DNA of 62,229 nucleotides from Robertmurraya sp. GTDB lineage: Bacteria > Bacillota > Bacilli > Bacillales > Cytobacillaceae. How positions within the stretch are numbered: the stretch's first letter is position 1; every line of letters begins with the position of its first letter. Of this stretch, positions 1 through 7,721 are shown in pieces. The translations under genes were made by a program, and so were the position numbers. Under the pieces are notes generated by a model. That model saw only the letters and a program-made list of their open reading frames with translations. It was not told the DNA's origin and did not search any database. The stretch is from the NCBI GenBank assembly GCA_025451895.1, contig JANWJP010000078.1:1-62229 (forward strand), written 5' to 3'.

Positions 1-118
1 TGATTCCTTTTTCAATTTTTTCCCCGCACAGCAGACAAGTAAAAGAATCATCTTCTTGAATGTATCCTTTTTTCAACTCTTCTAAAGAAGCATCCCAAAA
101 AATTTTTGATGATTCCAT
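1..118 (-). CDS. Start of a small CxxC (zinc-finger-like) protein, cut by the window edge
   Basis: On the minus strand an ATG at 118-116 follows an AGGAAGTG ribosome binding site and opens a frame that runs off the left edge with no stop. The 39 visible residues begin MESSKIFWDASLEELKKGY and contain a CLLC pair followed by GEKIEKG, which looks like the first half of a treble-clef or zinc-ribbon site. I do not recognise the family with certainty. Only the N-terminus is visible, so neither length nor function can be judged. Confidence 0.6.
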   Translation of the reverse strand, partial: MESSKIFWDASLEELKKGYIQEDDSFTCLLCGEKIEKGI

Positions 119-549
119 TGAAATACACTTCCTGTCTTAATTGATACAAACAAAAGGAAGAAATGTGTGTGATTATATAAACATATTATATTAATGTTTG
201 GAAATTATCAACAAATCCTTTTATCTTTGTGTAATTTGTAAAGAAGATTGTTGATGCGCTGTCCCGAAAATGATGTCCAAACGACAAAAATATGGGAGAA
301 GTCCAACAGTCAGGAAAGTCTGCCTTGTCCATAATGGCCGGATAGTTTCAATATTCATTTGAAAGGGAATAAGCAAGAGGGGCGGGTTTTTTGGGGCAAA
401 TGGAAGGAGGACAGGCAATCATCCTGTCCTCCTTTAATCTAATCGTTTAAAAAGCATCCGCAAATTTGAATAAAGCTTCATTTTAATAACATGCAAAAAT
501 GGAGATTGTTCATCTTTCAACAGATTGGAAGGGTCCATTGTTTCTTTTA
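119..549. other. Gene-free spacer upstream of the partial gene and downstream of brnQ
   Basis: The only short frames here have no convincing ribosome binding site. The one clear structure is the 12-bp GC-rich hairpin at 404-434. The promoter of the minus-strand gene at the left edge presumably lies in the AT-rich part near 150-210. Confidence 0.5.
404..434 (-). terminator. Hairpin downstream of brnQ
   Basis: A perfect 12-bp inverted repeat (AAGGAGGACAGG and its complement) encloses a 7-nt loop about 115 bp past the brnQ stop. Neither strand has a long U-tract after it, so it is only a probable terminator or transcript-end hairpin. Confidence 0.45.
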
Positions 550-1911
550 TTAACGCTGCTGGCAGGAAGGACTTGGCACTTTTTCCGATTTCATGATCAA
601 GCCAATGACGATCCCGGCGAGTGCCGGAAGTATCCAGCCGAGTCCGATATCATAAAGAGGCAAATATTCCGAGTAAAATGCCAAAATGGAATCGAATATC
701 GCAAAGGAAGAACCTGGCAGACTGTCAACCAACGCATTGTAGCAGTCAAAGAAACTGATGGCAAAAGTGAACAGCATCGCTGCTGTGTAGACAGACCGTT
801 TGTTTTTAAGCAGTGATGAAAAGATTGCTAATAAAATAAGAACGATTGCCAGCGGATACAGCAGCATCAGAACCGGAATGGCAAACTTAATAATATTCGT
901 CAGGCCGAAATTGGCAACAGTAAAGGAGACAAGGCAAAAAATAATTACAAAACTGCGGTAGCTTATTTTTGGATAGAGTTGATTGAAAAACTCGCTGCAA
1001 GAGATAATCAGTCCAATGCTTGTTTTCAAACAGGCAAGAACGATAATGATGGCCAGCAAAATATTACCGAATGAACCGAAATAATGTTGTGCAACAGCAG
1101 CGAAGATTAAACCGCCGTTTTCTTGAGTCCCGACAGCCTGAACGCTTGATGCTCCCATATACGTAATCAGCCCGTATATAACCACCATAAGCAGCATGGC
1201 AAAAACGCCTGATTTCATCGTGGCTTTGGCAATATCTTTTTTATTCGTAATCCCAAAACCTTTGATGGCTTGAATGACTACAATTCCGAAGGCCAGTGAT
1301 GCCAGAGCATCCATGGTGTTGTATCCTTCTTTAAAACCGGTGATAAAGGCTAAATCAGTATAATCTCCTGAAGGATTCGTGAAAGTGCCCATCGGTTTGA
1401 AAATGGCAATGGCAATTAAGATGAATAAAAACAAGAGGAAAGCAGGGGTTAAATACTTTCCAATAATGTCAACAATTTTTGCCGGATTTAAAGAAAAATA
1501 GAAGACAATTGCAAAGAATATAAAGCTGAAAATCCCTAAATATATGCTGGTGTGGGCCGCATTGATATGAGGTTCAAAACCGATTACGAAAGGTACTGTT
1601 GCGGTCCGCGGGATGGCAAAGAATGGACCGATCGTCAGGTATAAAGCCACGGAAAAAATGACTCCAAAAACCGGGTGAACACGGCCGGCCAATTCGCGTA
1701 ATCCGCTGCTGCCGGACAAACCGAATGCAAAAATCCCTAAAAAGGGCAGCCCGATGGCGGTAATGAGGAACCCAATTAATGCCGGCCAAAAGTTTGTTCC
1801 GGCAAGTTGCCCCATATGGATTGGGAAAATTAAGTTACCCGCGCCAAAAAACATTCCAAAAAGCATAGTTCCAACAACAGCATAAGTAGAAAATGAAACT
1901 TTTTGTTGCAT
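550..1911 (-). CDS. brnQ: Branched-chain amino acid:cation symporter BrnQ
   Basis: This 453-residue hydrophobic protein would import leucine, isoleucine and valine across the cytoplasmic membrane, driven by Na+ or H+ (LIVCS family, about 12 helices). Visible family signatures are the N-terminal GAGNLIFP segment, the GLPFLGIF stretch and repeated Gly/Ala-rich helices over the whole length. I start it at ATG 1911 (MQQKVSFS) because AAGGAG lies 8 nt upstream; a longer in-frame extension to 1953 has no ribosome binding site. The length is normal for the family. A CodY-like 12/15 match lies at 1951-1965, about 40 bp before the start, which would fit the nutrient control known for BrnQ in B. subtilis. 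It is monocistronic, with a hairpin downstream at 404-434. Confidence 0.93.
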   Translation of the reverse strand: MQQKVSFSTYAVVGTMLFGMFFGAGNLIFPIHMGQLAGTNFWPALIGFLITAIGLPFLGIFAFGLSGSSGLRELAGRVHPVFGVIFSVALYLTIGPFFAIPRTATVPFVIGFEPHINAAHTSIYLGIFSFIFFAIVFYFSLNPAKIVDIIGKYLTPAFLLFLFILIAIAIFKPMGTFTNPSGDYTDLAFITGFKEGYNTMDALASLAFGIVVIQAIKGFGITNKKDIAKATMKSGVFAMLLMVVIYGLITYMGASSVQAVGTQENGGLIFAAVAQHYFGSFGNILLAIIIVLACLKTSIGLIISCSEFFNQLYPKISYRSFVIIFCLVSFTVANFGLTNIIKFAIPVLMLLYPLAIVLILLAIFSSLLKNKRSVYTAAMLFTFAISFFDCYNALVDSLPGSSFAIFDSILAFYSEYLPLYDIGLGWILPALAGIVIGLIMKSEKVPSPSCQQR

Positions 1912-1950
1912 ATCTCTGCTCCTTATATGATGAGATAAAAAGTATTTTAG

Positions 1951-1965
1951 CATTTTGTGAGAATT
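1951..1965 (-). promoter_or_regulatory. Possible CodY box upstream of brnQ
   Basis: Read on the minus strand, this 15-mer matches the CodY consensus AATTTTCWGAAAATT at 12 of 15 positions. Twelve of 15 is common by chance in AT-rich DNA; support comes only from its place 40 bp before a branched-chain amino acid transporter. Confidence 0.35.
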
Positions 1966-2384
1966 AATTGTGAAAAAACAAAAATAAACTTAATAGCAAG
2001 TTTGTTCTCATAATTGAGTCAATGAGATTAAATAGCGGTGATAGGTTGAAGTGTCTTGTTTTGAGGGATGAAGACGAAATATTTTGATGAAGATTTGAAC
2101 CGCAAAATTTATTGTTTGGCAGAGAGACTTAAGAATACAAAAAACAAAATGACACGTAACAGATTTGGAAGGCTGGCACCACTGTGTTGAAATTCGCAAT
2201 GATAAAAAGATATCCGTAAAGACAGGATGAGTTTTTTATTTTTTCGTATTTAAAAAACTAAAGTGAAAAAAATCATCTGAATTATTTCTTATCGAATTTA
2301 AAAAGTAGACATGTAGGTGCAGTTTGCAGCTTAATTTCAATCATTATTTAGCAGAACTATAAGTATAGTCCTCTATCCTTTTAA
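1966..2384. other. Divergent spacer between brnQ and the HTH gene
   Basis: AT-rich stretch without a supportable gene; a 63-codon minus-strand frame at 2008-2199 lacks a ribosome binding site and family features. It should hold the brnQ promoter; a TTGACT-like -35 on the minus strand near 2020 is visible, without a well-spaced -10. Confidence 0.5.
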
Positions 2385-2444
2385 ATGTAATATATATATT
2401 GCAAGATGTAATGTATATTGTATAATGTAATATATATATTACAT
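2385..2444 (+). promoter_or_regulatory. Triple operator-like repeat upstream of the HTH gene
   Basis: A perfect 20-bp palindrome, ATGTAATATATATATTACAT, sits at 2425-2444. A near copy with a degenerate right end lies at 2385-2404, and a weaker third copy begins ATGTAATG at 2406. The three start at 20-bp steps, so they face the same side of the helix. They end 5 bp before the ribosome binding site of an XRE regulator, which suggests autorepression. Confidence 0.6.
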
Positions 2445-2465
2445 CGATGGGAGGTGTTTTGATTT

Positions 2466-2696
2466 GTGGACAATAGATTGAAAATTGCCCGTGTTGAGAT
2501 GAACCTTACTCAACAGGAATTAGCTGACAAAGTTGGTGTGACACGGCAAACAATCAGTTTAATTGAAAAGGGGAAATATAATCCGTCATTAAAATTATGT
2601 CTAAATATTTGTTATACGCTGAATAAGACATTGGATGAAATTTTTTGGGTTGAAAAGGGGATTGCAAGGGATGAAAATACAAAGAATCAAAGATGA
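2466..2696 (+). CDS. Short XRE-family HTH regulator
   Basis: A 76-residue protein made almost entirely of one HTH_3 (Cro/CI-type) domain: the segment RVEMNLTQQELADKVGVTRQ (about residues 9-28) is the classic recognition fold, followed by TISLIEKGKYNPSL. It starts at GTG 2466, 9 nt after GGGAGGTG. The last 26 bp overlap the next gene, a membrane protein, implying translational coupling. Small HTH proteins of this type paired with a small membrane protein are common in Firmicutes and generally autoregulate. Three palindrome-like sites immediately upstream (2385-2444) are the expected binding sites. The signal it responds to cannot be inferred. Confidence 0.9.
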   Translation: MDNRLKIARVEMNLTQQELADKVGVTRQTISLIEKGKYNPSLKLCLNICYTLNKTLDEIFWVEKGIARDENTKNQR

Positions 2697-3093
2697 ACGG
2701 CTGATTTTAAAAAATTTGCAAAATATTCGCGTTGCTTATGTTGTTCAGACGTTGGGAATCTTGGGGATCTTGGGATACGATTATGTTACCAAGGGAATGG
2801 AAGGAATGATAAAAAACCCGCTATGGTTTTTATTTATTGTTACAACAATTGTTTTGGCATTTTTATCAATGAACATTCGTGTTGATTATGAAAGCAGTAA
2901 AAAATCGCCTGAAAGAAGTTTATTGTTCTCAGTGATTGTTTTAACACTCATATGTCTGGCTTTTGGCATTTTTACTGCACTCAGCGAAGGTTTTAAAGTA
3001 ATGAACGGAGTAGTGATAGGCGGAATCATTTTTATTTGCGGATTGGTTCCGTTGCTGTTTCTTTATGGAATCAGGAAAAAGAGAAATGATTAG
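2671..3093 (+). CDS. Small multi-pass membrane protein coupled to the HTH regulator
   Basis: A 140-residue protein beginning MKIQRIKDERLILKNLQNIR, a charged cytoplasmic head, followed by about four hydrophobic segments (roughly residues 22-40, 52-70, 85-105 and 112-132). The head and architecture resemble proteins that follow XRE regulators in Bacillus (my best recollection is DUF6773, unverified). I start at ATG 2671, inside the end of the HTH gene, with GCAAGGG just upstream; an earlier ATG at 2635 would add 12 residues not typical of the head. Function unknown; the gene overlap suggests it and the regulator act together, for example as sensor and effector or as a protected membrane toxin. 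Confidence 0.75.
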   Translation: MKIQRIKDERLILKNLQNIRVAYVVQTLGILGILGYDYVTKGMEGMIKNPLWFLFIVTTIVLAFLSMNIRVDYESSKKSPERSLLFSVIVLTLICLAFGIFTALSEGFKVMNGVVIGGIIFICGLVPLLFLYGIRKKRND

Positions 3094-3315
3094 ATTTTTA
3101 GGGATGAATAAAATTTTCGCCGGTTGCGATTTGTATTTGATGAGGTTTTAAAGTGGTTGAATGGGGAAAGTCAAGAAGAGATCCTTAAAACAAGTGGTTA
3201 ACGGATAGATTTACCAGTCTCTCATGGTTTACAGGAGCTGATACATATTATATGTGGTTTGTGTTTGTATAAAATCCAGGAGATACAACAGGTATGGTGA
3301 TTTTAAGGGCTAAAG

Positions 3316-3346
3316 TGCAGGAAATAAATCTTTCCTGCATTTTTTT
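3316..3346 (+). terminator. Rho-independent terminator
   Basis: A 9-bp stem TGCAGGAAA/TTTCCTGCA with a 6-nt loop is followed by seven T. It lies 220 bp after the HTH/membrane pair, so it ends either that transcript or a small unrecognised unit between 3100 and 3310. Confidence 0.8.
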
Positions 3347-3455
3347 ACGGGCAATTTACTGTTTGGGTTTGCGTGCCGGGGTGCTTCGGTGTATTGTTGC
3401 AAAGCAAAGTAAGGCACAACTAAAGTAAAAAATAGCCAAGCTGCTTTTGTTCGGA

Positions 3456-3543
3456 CCTTTCAGAAAACGGGTCAGTGAGCCTGTCCCGCAGTCCCTCTCA
3501 AAAAGCGGGCCGGTGAACCCCGCAGTTCCTTTCAAAAAACGGA
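3456..3543. repeat. Three degenerate 34-38 bp direct repeats
   Basis: Units begin CCTTTCAGAAAACGGG (3456), CCTCTCAAAAAGCGGG (3494) and CCTTTCAAAAAACGG (3528), with related tails around CCCGCAGT. A related string, CCTGTCCCCCAGTCCCTTT, occurs in the terminator region at 6743-6761, suggesting a dispersed intergenic repeat. Confidence 0.5.
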
Positions 3544-3652
3544 TAGTAAACTTCATCCGTATTTACGATAATTAAAAAAGTTTTACTTTGAGTTAATGTG
3601 TGCATCATGTTGATTGTTTAGAATAAAAGTGAAGATAAGGGGAGGAGAAAAA

Positions 3653-4180
3653 TTGGTAATGAGATGGATTAACAGTTTGTATGAAAAGGAATGTGATCTG
3701 TTTTATTTTTTGAACAGTCATTTTGAACGAAGAACGCTGAATATTTTTTTTCGCAATATTACTCATCTCGGCGGGGCAGTGATCACGATAAGTGTATCAG
3801 CGCTTGTTATTTTATTGGCTGAAATGCCGGTAAGGTTGTGGGGATTTCAAAGTGCTGCGGCATTGGCGGGGAGTCATTTGTTAGTGGCATTTTTTAAGAA
3901 AATTTACCCCCGGAACCGCCCGTATATATCTTTGGCAGAAGCAAAAGTTTTACCGAATCCATTAAAGGATCATTCCTTTCCGTCCGGACATACAACCGCA
4001 GTCTTCTCCCTCGTGGTTCCATATGTCATTCATGCACCTTCTCTCGCTGTTGTGTTACTTCCTGTTGCAGCACTTGTGGGGCTGTCACGTATTTTCTTAG
4101 GACTTCATTACCCTTCAGACGTACTTGCAGGTGCGTTCATTGGCATTTTATTTGGTGTATTCGCGGTTTGGCTGATTTAA
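3653..4180 (+). CDS. PAP2-family membrane lipid phosphatase
   Basis: A 175-residue membrane protein with the complete PAP2 active site in order: KKIYPRNRPY (KxxxxxxRP), PSGHTT (catalytic histidine) and SRIFLGLHYPSD (SRxxxxxHxxSD). Such enzymes dephosphorylate undecaprenyl diphosphate, phosphatidylglycerol phosphate or similar lipids on the outer face of the membrane. The TTG at 3653 is 7 nt after GGAGG and is the best-spaced start; ATG 3659 is the alternative. A glycosyltransferase gene starts 58 bp downstream on the same strand, so the pair may act on envelope glycolipids. Without a comparison I cannot say whether it is BcrC-like or YodM-like. Confidence 0.9.
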   Translation: MVMRWINSLYEKECDLFYFLNSHFERRTLNIFFRNITHLGGAVITISVSALVILLAEMPVRLWGFQSAAALAGSHLLVAFFKKIYPRNRPYISLAEAKVLPNPLKDHSFPSGHTTAVFSLVVPYVIHAPSLAVVLLPVAALVGLSRIFLGLHYPSDVLAGAFIGILFGVFAVWLI

Positions 4181-4238
4181 GGGACAGAGAACCTTGTCAA
4201 GGAGCAAGTTTTTTGTCCGCAAAAATGGGGAGATGGTG

Positions 4239-5417
4239 ATGGTGAAAGTTGCTATTTTCACGGATACTTTTAGTCCTCAAGTGAATGGTGTTGCCCGGAC
4301 GTTTCAGAGGTTTGTAGAATATTTAGAGCGGAATCAGATTAATTACCGGCTATTTGTTCCAGCAGCAGCTGGTGAAAACCTGTATAAAGAACGCTTTTCC
4401 AAACAAGTATTACGTTTTACCAGTCTTCCTTTTTTTCTGTACCCTGAATGCCGGATGGCTTTTCCGAATTTATTTAAAATCAAGAAAGAGTTAGAGGAAT
4501 TTCAACCAGATCTTATTCATGTTGCCACCCCTTTTAATATGGGATTATCCGGTCTGTATTACGGCAAAAAGTTGAATATCCCCCTTGTTAGTTCCTACCA
4601 CACGAACTTCGATCAATATCTTCAATACTATCGTTTAGAATTTCTTTCCGGTTGGTTATCCCGGTACATGAAATGGTTTTATAAATCTTTTCACAAGATA
4701 TTTGTTCCTTCAAACCATACAAAAATGGAACTTCTTCAGCGCGGATATGCAAATATCCATATTTGGAGCAGGGGAGTGGATTGTGCTCAATTCAGCCCAC
4801 AATTTTATACGGACCGCATCCGGGAAAAATACAAAATAGATGCTCCTTATTTATTAAGTTTTGCAGGCCGGCTGGCGCCTGAAAAGGATCTTGATATCCT
4901 TTTAAGAATTGCCCATTCGTTGAATCCGGAAGTTAAGAAAAAAGTTCATTGGCTAATTGTTGGCGACGGCCCGCTTTTTAAGGAAATAAATCAAAGTAAG
5001 CCTGACAACATGACTCTTACCGGCTATTTAAGCGGACGGGAATTGGCGGAAGTGTATGCCACTTCTGATCTTTTTGTTTTTCCTTCCGGCACGGAAACGT
5101 TTGGAAATGTTGTATTAGAGGCTCATGCGAGCGGCACGGCAGTCATTGGAGCCAAAGCCGGGGGAGTTCAGGAAATTATCCGGCCCGGCAGAACGGGATA
5201 TCTTTGTGAGAAAGGAAATGTTGAACAGTTTGTTAACTGCATCAGTGCCTTGATTGAGCATCCCGGTGTATTAAAAGCCATGGGCCGGGAAGCACGGGCG
5301 TATGCGTTGACTCAGTCATGGGATGTTATTTTCAATGATTTACTTCTTCAATATGAAGGAGTACTGAGAAATAGGCAGGGAAGTCCGGTCCGGCTGTCTC
5401 ATGCAGTTCGTGGATGA
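4239..5417 (+). CDS. GT4-type glycosyltransferase, GDP-mannose-dependent mannosyltransferase-like
   Basis: A 392-residue GT-B glycosyltransferase. The N-terminal motif TDTFSPQVNGVARTFQRF is typical of the MgtA/PimB-like branch that glycosylates lipids; the C-terminal GT4 domain has SFAGRLAPEKDLDIL and the donor-binding segment FPSGTETFGNVVLEAHASG followed by GGVQEII. No membrane segment is apparent, so it is a cytosolic or membrane-associated enzyme. The ATG at 4239 (MVKVAIFTDTF) is 6 nt after GGGGAG; GTG 4236 and ATG 4233 are nearby alternatives. It follows the PAP2 phosphatase by 58 bp, which points to envelope glycolipid synthesis. The sugar donor and acceptor are not determined by the sequence. 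Confidence 0.87.
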   Translation: MVKVAIFTDTFSPQVNGVARTFQRFVEYLERNQINYRLFVPAAAGENLYKERFSKQVLRFTSLPFFLYPECRMAFPNLFKIKKELEEFQPDLIHVATPFNMGLSGLYYGKKLNIPLVSSYHTNFDQYLQYYRLEFLSGWLSRYMKWFYKSFHKIFVPSNHTKMELLQRGYANIHIWSRGVDCAQFSPQFYTDRIREKYKIDAPYLLSFAGRLAPEKDLDILLRIAHSLNPEVKKKVHWLIVGDGPLFKEINQSKPDNMTLTGYLSGRELAEVYATSDLFVFPSGTETFGNVVLEAHASGTAVIGAKAGGVQEIIRPGRTGYLCEKGNVEQFVNCISALIEHPGVLKAMGREARAYALTQSWDVIFNDLLLQYEGVLRNRQGSPVRLSHAVRG

Positions 5418-5458
5418 ACCGTGTTTACCTAAAGAAGTTAACAATGTACGGCGGTTTT

Positions 5459-5489
5459 TTGCCCGTTAATATTATTATGATGATATAAT
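5459..5489 (+). promoter_or_regulatory. Possible promoter of the phosphate transporter
   Basis: A perfect TATAAT at 5484-5489 follows a TTGCCC at 5459 with a 19-bp spacer, slightly long. Downstream, ATG 5509 with AAGGA opens a 9-codon frame (ending 5538) before pit; it may be a leader peptide or a remnant of the PhoU-like gene that precedes pit in B. subtilis. Confidence 0.35.
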
Positions 5490-5599
5490 TTAATTGGAAG
5501 GATTTACAATGTTTTTAAGTAATATTAAAGGCAGCTGACGACGATGCATCAGTTTCAATTGGCATTATCCAATTTTTGTGTGATTGGGAGTATTGCTCT

Positions 5600-6652
5600 A
5601 TGGAAATAATGTTGTCCGACTTTCTGTCTCAATTGAGTGCTTTTCCGGCATTGATTATTACAACGTTATTGACGCTGGGCGTCATACTTGTCAATGGTTG
5701 GACGGATGCGCCCAATGCCATAGCTACCTGTATATCCACGCGTGCTATGAGGACACGGCCGGCAATTGTTATGGCTGCCTCATTCAATTTGATCGGAGTC
5801 ATCGTTATGACGATGTTTAATCAAAAGGTGGCAGAGACCATATATCATATGGTTGATTTTCGCGGGAATGTGGATGATGCCCTAATCGCATTGTGTGCAG
5901 CGCTTATTGCTATTGTTATTTGGGCAACAGCAGCATGGTATTTCGGAATTCCGACCAGTGAGAGCCACGCCTTGATTGCCGGAATTTCCGGCGCTGCGAT
6001 TGCTCTGCAAGGCGGATTCTCCGGAATCAACGGCGCTGAATGGGTAAAGGTGCTCTATGGTCTGGTCCTTTCCACAGTTCTGGGATTTTTGCTGGGATTT
6101 GCAGTGGTAAAGCTTGTAGAATTTTTCTGCCGGGGGTTCAGCCGCCGGAAAGCAAACCGTGTTTTTGGGAAGGCGCAAGTTTTGGCAGCTGCGGGTATGG
6201 CTTTTATGCACGGGGCACAGGACGGGCAGAAATTTATCGGTGTTTTTCTGCTCGGAATGTTTCTGGCCCAGGGGCAATACCAGGTGGCTGATGTGATTGT
6301 TCCGTTATGGCTTATGGTTCTATGCGCCGTAATTATGGGACTCGGTACATCCATGGGAGGCTACCGGATTATTAAGTCTGTGGGCATGGATATGGTTAAA
6401 TTGGAGAAATATCAGGGATTTTCGGCAGATTTGGCCGGAGGTTTGTGCTTATTTCTTTCAACGGTCGGCGGAATACCGGTATCGACGACCCATACAAAAA
6501 CGACGGCCATCATGGGGGTTGGGGCTTCCAGAAGCATTAAGTATGTCAATTTGGGGATTGTTCGTGAAATGGTCCTTACCTGGGTTCTGACCTTCCCGGG
6601 CTGCGGGTTGCTTGGATACTTTATTGCAAAACTGTTTATAGGGATTTTTTAA
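5600..6652 (+). CDS. pit: Low-affinity inorganic phosphate transporter, Pit family
   Basis: A 350-residue integral membrane protein of the PiT family, which moves metal-phosphate with H+ or Na+. The duplicated signatures are both visible: GWTDAPNAIATCISTRAM near residue 29 and GGIPVSTTHTKTTAIMG near residue 290. About 10 hydrophobic helices flank them and the length is normal for bacterial PitA/YkaB. I use ATG 5600 (MEIMLSDF) with GGGAG 9 nt upstream. In B. subtilis pit is preceded by a DUF47/PhoU-like gene; here only a 9-codon frame lies upstream, so that partner is missing locally. Confidence 0.93.
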   Translation: MEIMLSDFLSQLSAFPALIITTLLTLGVILVNGWTDAPNAIATCISTRAMRTRPAIVMAASFNLIGVIVMTMFNQKVAETIYHMVDFRGNVDDALIALCAALIAIVIWATAAWYFGIPTSESHALIAGISGAAIALQGGFSGINGAEWVKVLYGLVLSTVLGFLLGFAVVKLVEFFCRGFSRRKANRVFGKAQVLAAAGMAFMHGAQDGQKFIGVFLLGMFLAQGQYQVADVIVPLWLMVLCAVIMGLGTSMGGYRIIKSVGMDMVKLEKYQGFSADLAGGLCLFLSTVGGIPVSTTHTKTTAIMGVGASRSIKYVNLGIVREMVLTWVLTFPGCGLLGYFIAKLFIGIF

Positions 6653-6723
6653 GGAAAAGAGAAGGGGAAGAGGGCCGGGTCCTTTGCCAATCACATGATC
6701 AGCACCGGTTTCAAATAACCGGT

Positions 6724-6750
6724 ATAAAAATGGGACGGCGTGCCTGTCCC
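6724..6750 (-). terminator. Terminator of the TtcA-like gene
   Basis: On the minus strand GGGACAGGC pairs with GCCGTCCC and is followed by ATTTTTAT, 10 bp after the stop codon. Confidence 0.6.
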
Positions 6751-6759
6751 CCAGTCCCT

Positions 6760-7503
6760 TTAATGAATCCGCCAGAAGTCTTTTTCGCTGATGTTTACGG
6801 CTCCGGTCAGGAATTTTTTTCGTAAGTCAGGGTATGTGGTGCTCAGTTTGTTTATAAGGTTTTTTATTTCTTCCCGTTTTGTGTGTTTGTTTGCAGGACA
6901 AGGATTATGGACGACGGGAATGTTTTTTGTGTTTACAAATTGAATGATTGTTTTTTCTTCAACCGCGAGCATGGGCCGGATGACGGTTATGTCTGAACGG
7001 TCTAAATAGGTGACAGGTGTAAAAACAGCCAGTTTGCCCCCGTAGAAGAGATTCATAAAAAAGGTCTCGATTCCGTCATCTAAATGGTGGCCATAAGCCA
7101 ATTTATTGCAGCCCAATGCTTTTGCGTAATCAATGAGAGTCCCTCTTCTTAAGTTTGCACAAAGGGAGCAAGGGTTTTTTTCCTTTCTGATATCAAAAAC
7201 GATTTGCCCGATCTTTGTTTCTTTTACATAGAGTTTGTGACCGAGTGATTCTGTGAATTTTTGTAACGGTGTCAGATCCGTGTCCGCAAATCCCAATGAT
7301 AATGAAATCGGGACCAGTTCAAAATGAATGGGAAGCTTTTCTTTTAAAATCGTTAAAATATACAATAAAGTTGAGCTGTCTTTTCCCCCTGAAAGACCTA
7401 CCGCAACCCGGTCTCCGTCTTCGATCATTCCATAATCTAAAATGGCTTTCTTCACAGGTATCAACAGCTTTTTTCTCTCAGAATTAGACAACGCCAATAT
7501 CAT
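6760..7503 (-). CDS. TtcA-family PP-loop tRNA thiolase-like protein
   Basis: A 247-residue adenylating enzyme of the TtcA/TilS group. The PP-loop SGGKDS lies at residues 37-42; the Fe-S cysteines typical of TtcA are present as CSLC (near residue 127) and a lone cysteine in NPCPANKHTKREE near residue 215; GHHLDD is the second family motif. TtcA enzymes put sulfur on a tRNA cytidine, but Firmicutes members are functionally uncharacterised, so the exact tRNA position is unknown. Start ATG 7503 has TAGGAG 10 nt upstream; ATG 7527 has none. Convergent with pit and divergent from the next gene, so it is a single-gene unit with its own terminator. Confidence 0.87.
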   Translation of the reverse strand: MILALSNSERKKLLIPVKKAILDYGMIEDGDRVAVGLSGGKDSSTLLYILTILKEKLPIHFELVPISLSLGFADTDLTPLQKFTESLGHKLYVKETKIGQIVFDIRKEKNPCSLCANLRRGTLIDYAKALGCNKLAYGHHLDDGIETFFMNLFYGGKLAVFTPVTYLDRSDITVIRPMLAVEEKTIIQFVNTKNIPVVHNPCPANKHTKREEIKNLINKLSTTYPDLRKKFLTGAVNISEKDFWRIH

Positions 7504-7721
7504 AACTCCGATACTCCTACTCCTCATGATGGAATGCTAATTTCAAAGCCCGTCCAAAGTCATTCAATACTAACTTTAATATAATACCACTTGCCCGTTA
7601 AACAGAAAAGGGACAGAGGGACAGGAATTTTGACCCGCTGTTTAATGTAAAATGTAGGTTTGGTAATATAAATATTAGGAAAATTCAGGACAGCGAATAT
7701 GTCCGGCCGGGAGTGATTTTT

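Noticed and set aside
499-816. Plus-strand frame of 105 codons opposite brnQ
   Set aside because: It lies largely inside brnQ on the other strand, has no ribosome binding site and no domain.
3094-3315. Gene fragment (frame reading WFTGADTYYMWFVFV then a stop)
   Set aside because: Some coding flavour, but stops interrupt every frame, there is no ribosome binding site, and I could not place it in a family.
5882-6277. Minus-strand frame of 131 codons opposite pit
   Set aside because: Shadow of the pit coding sequence; no ribosome binding site.
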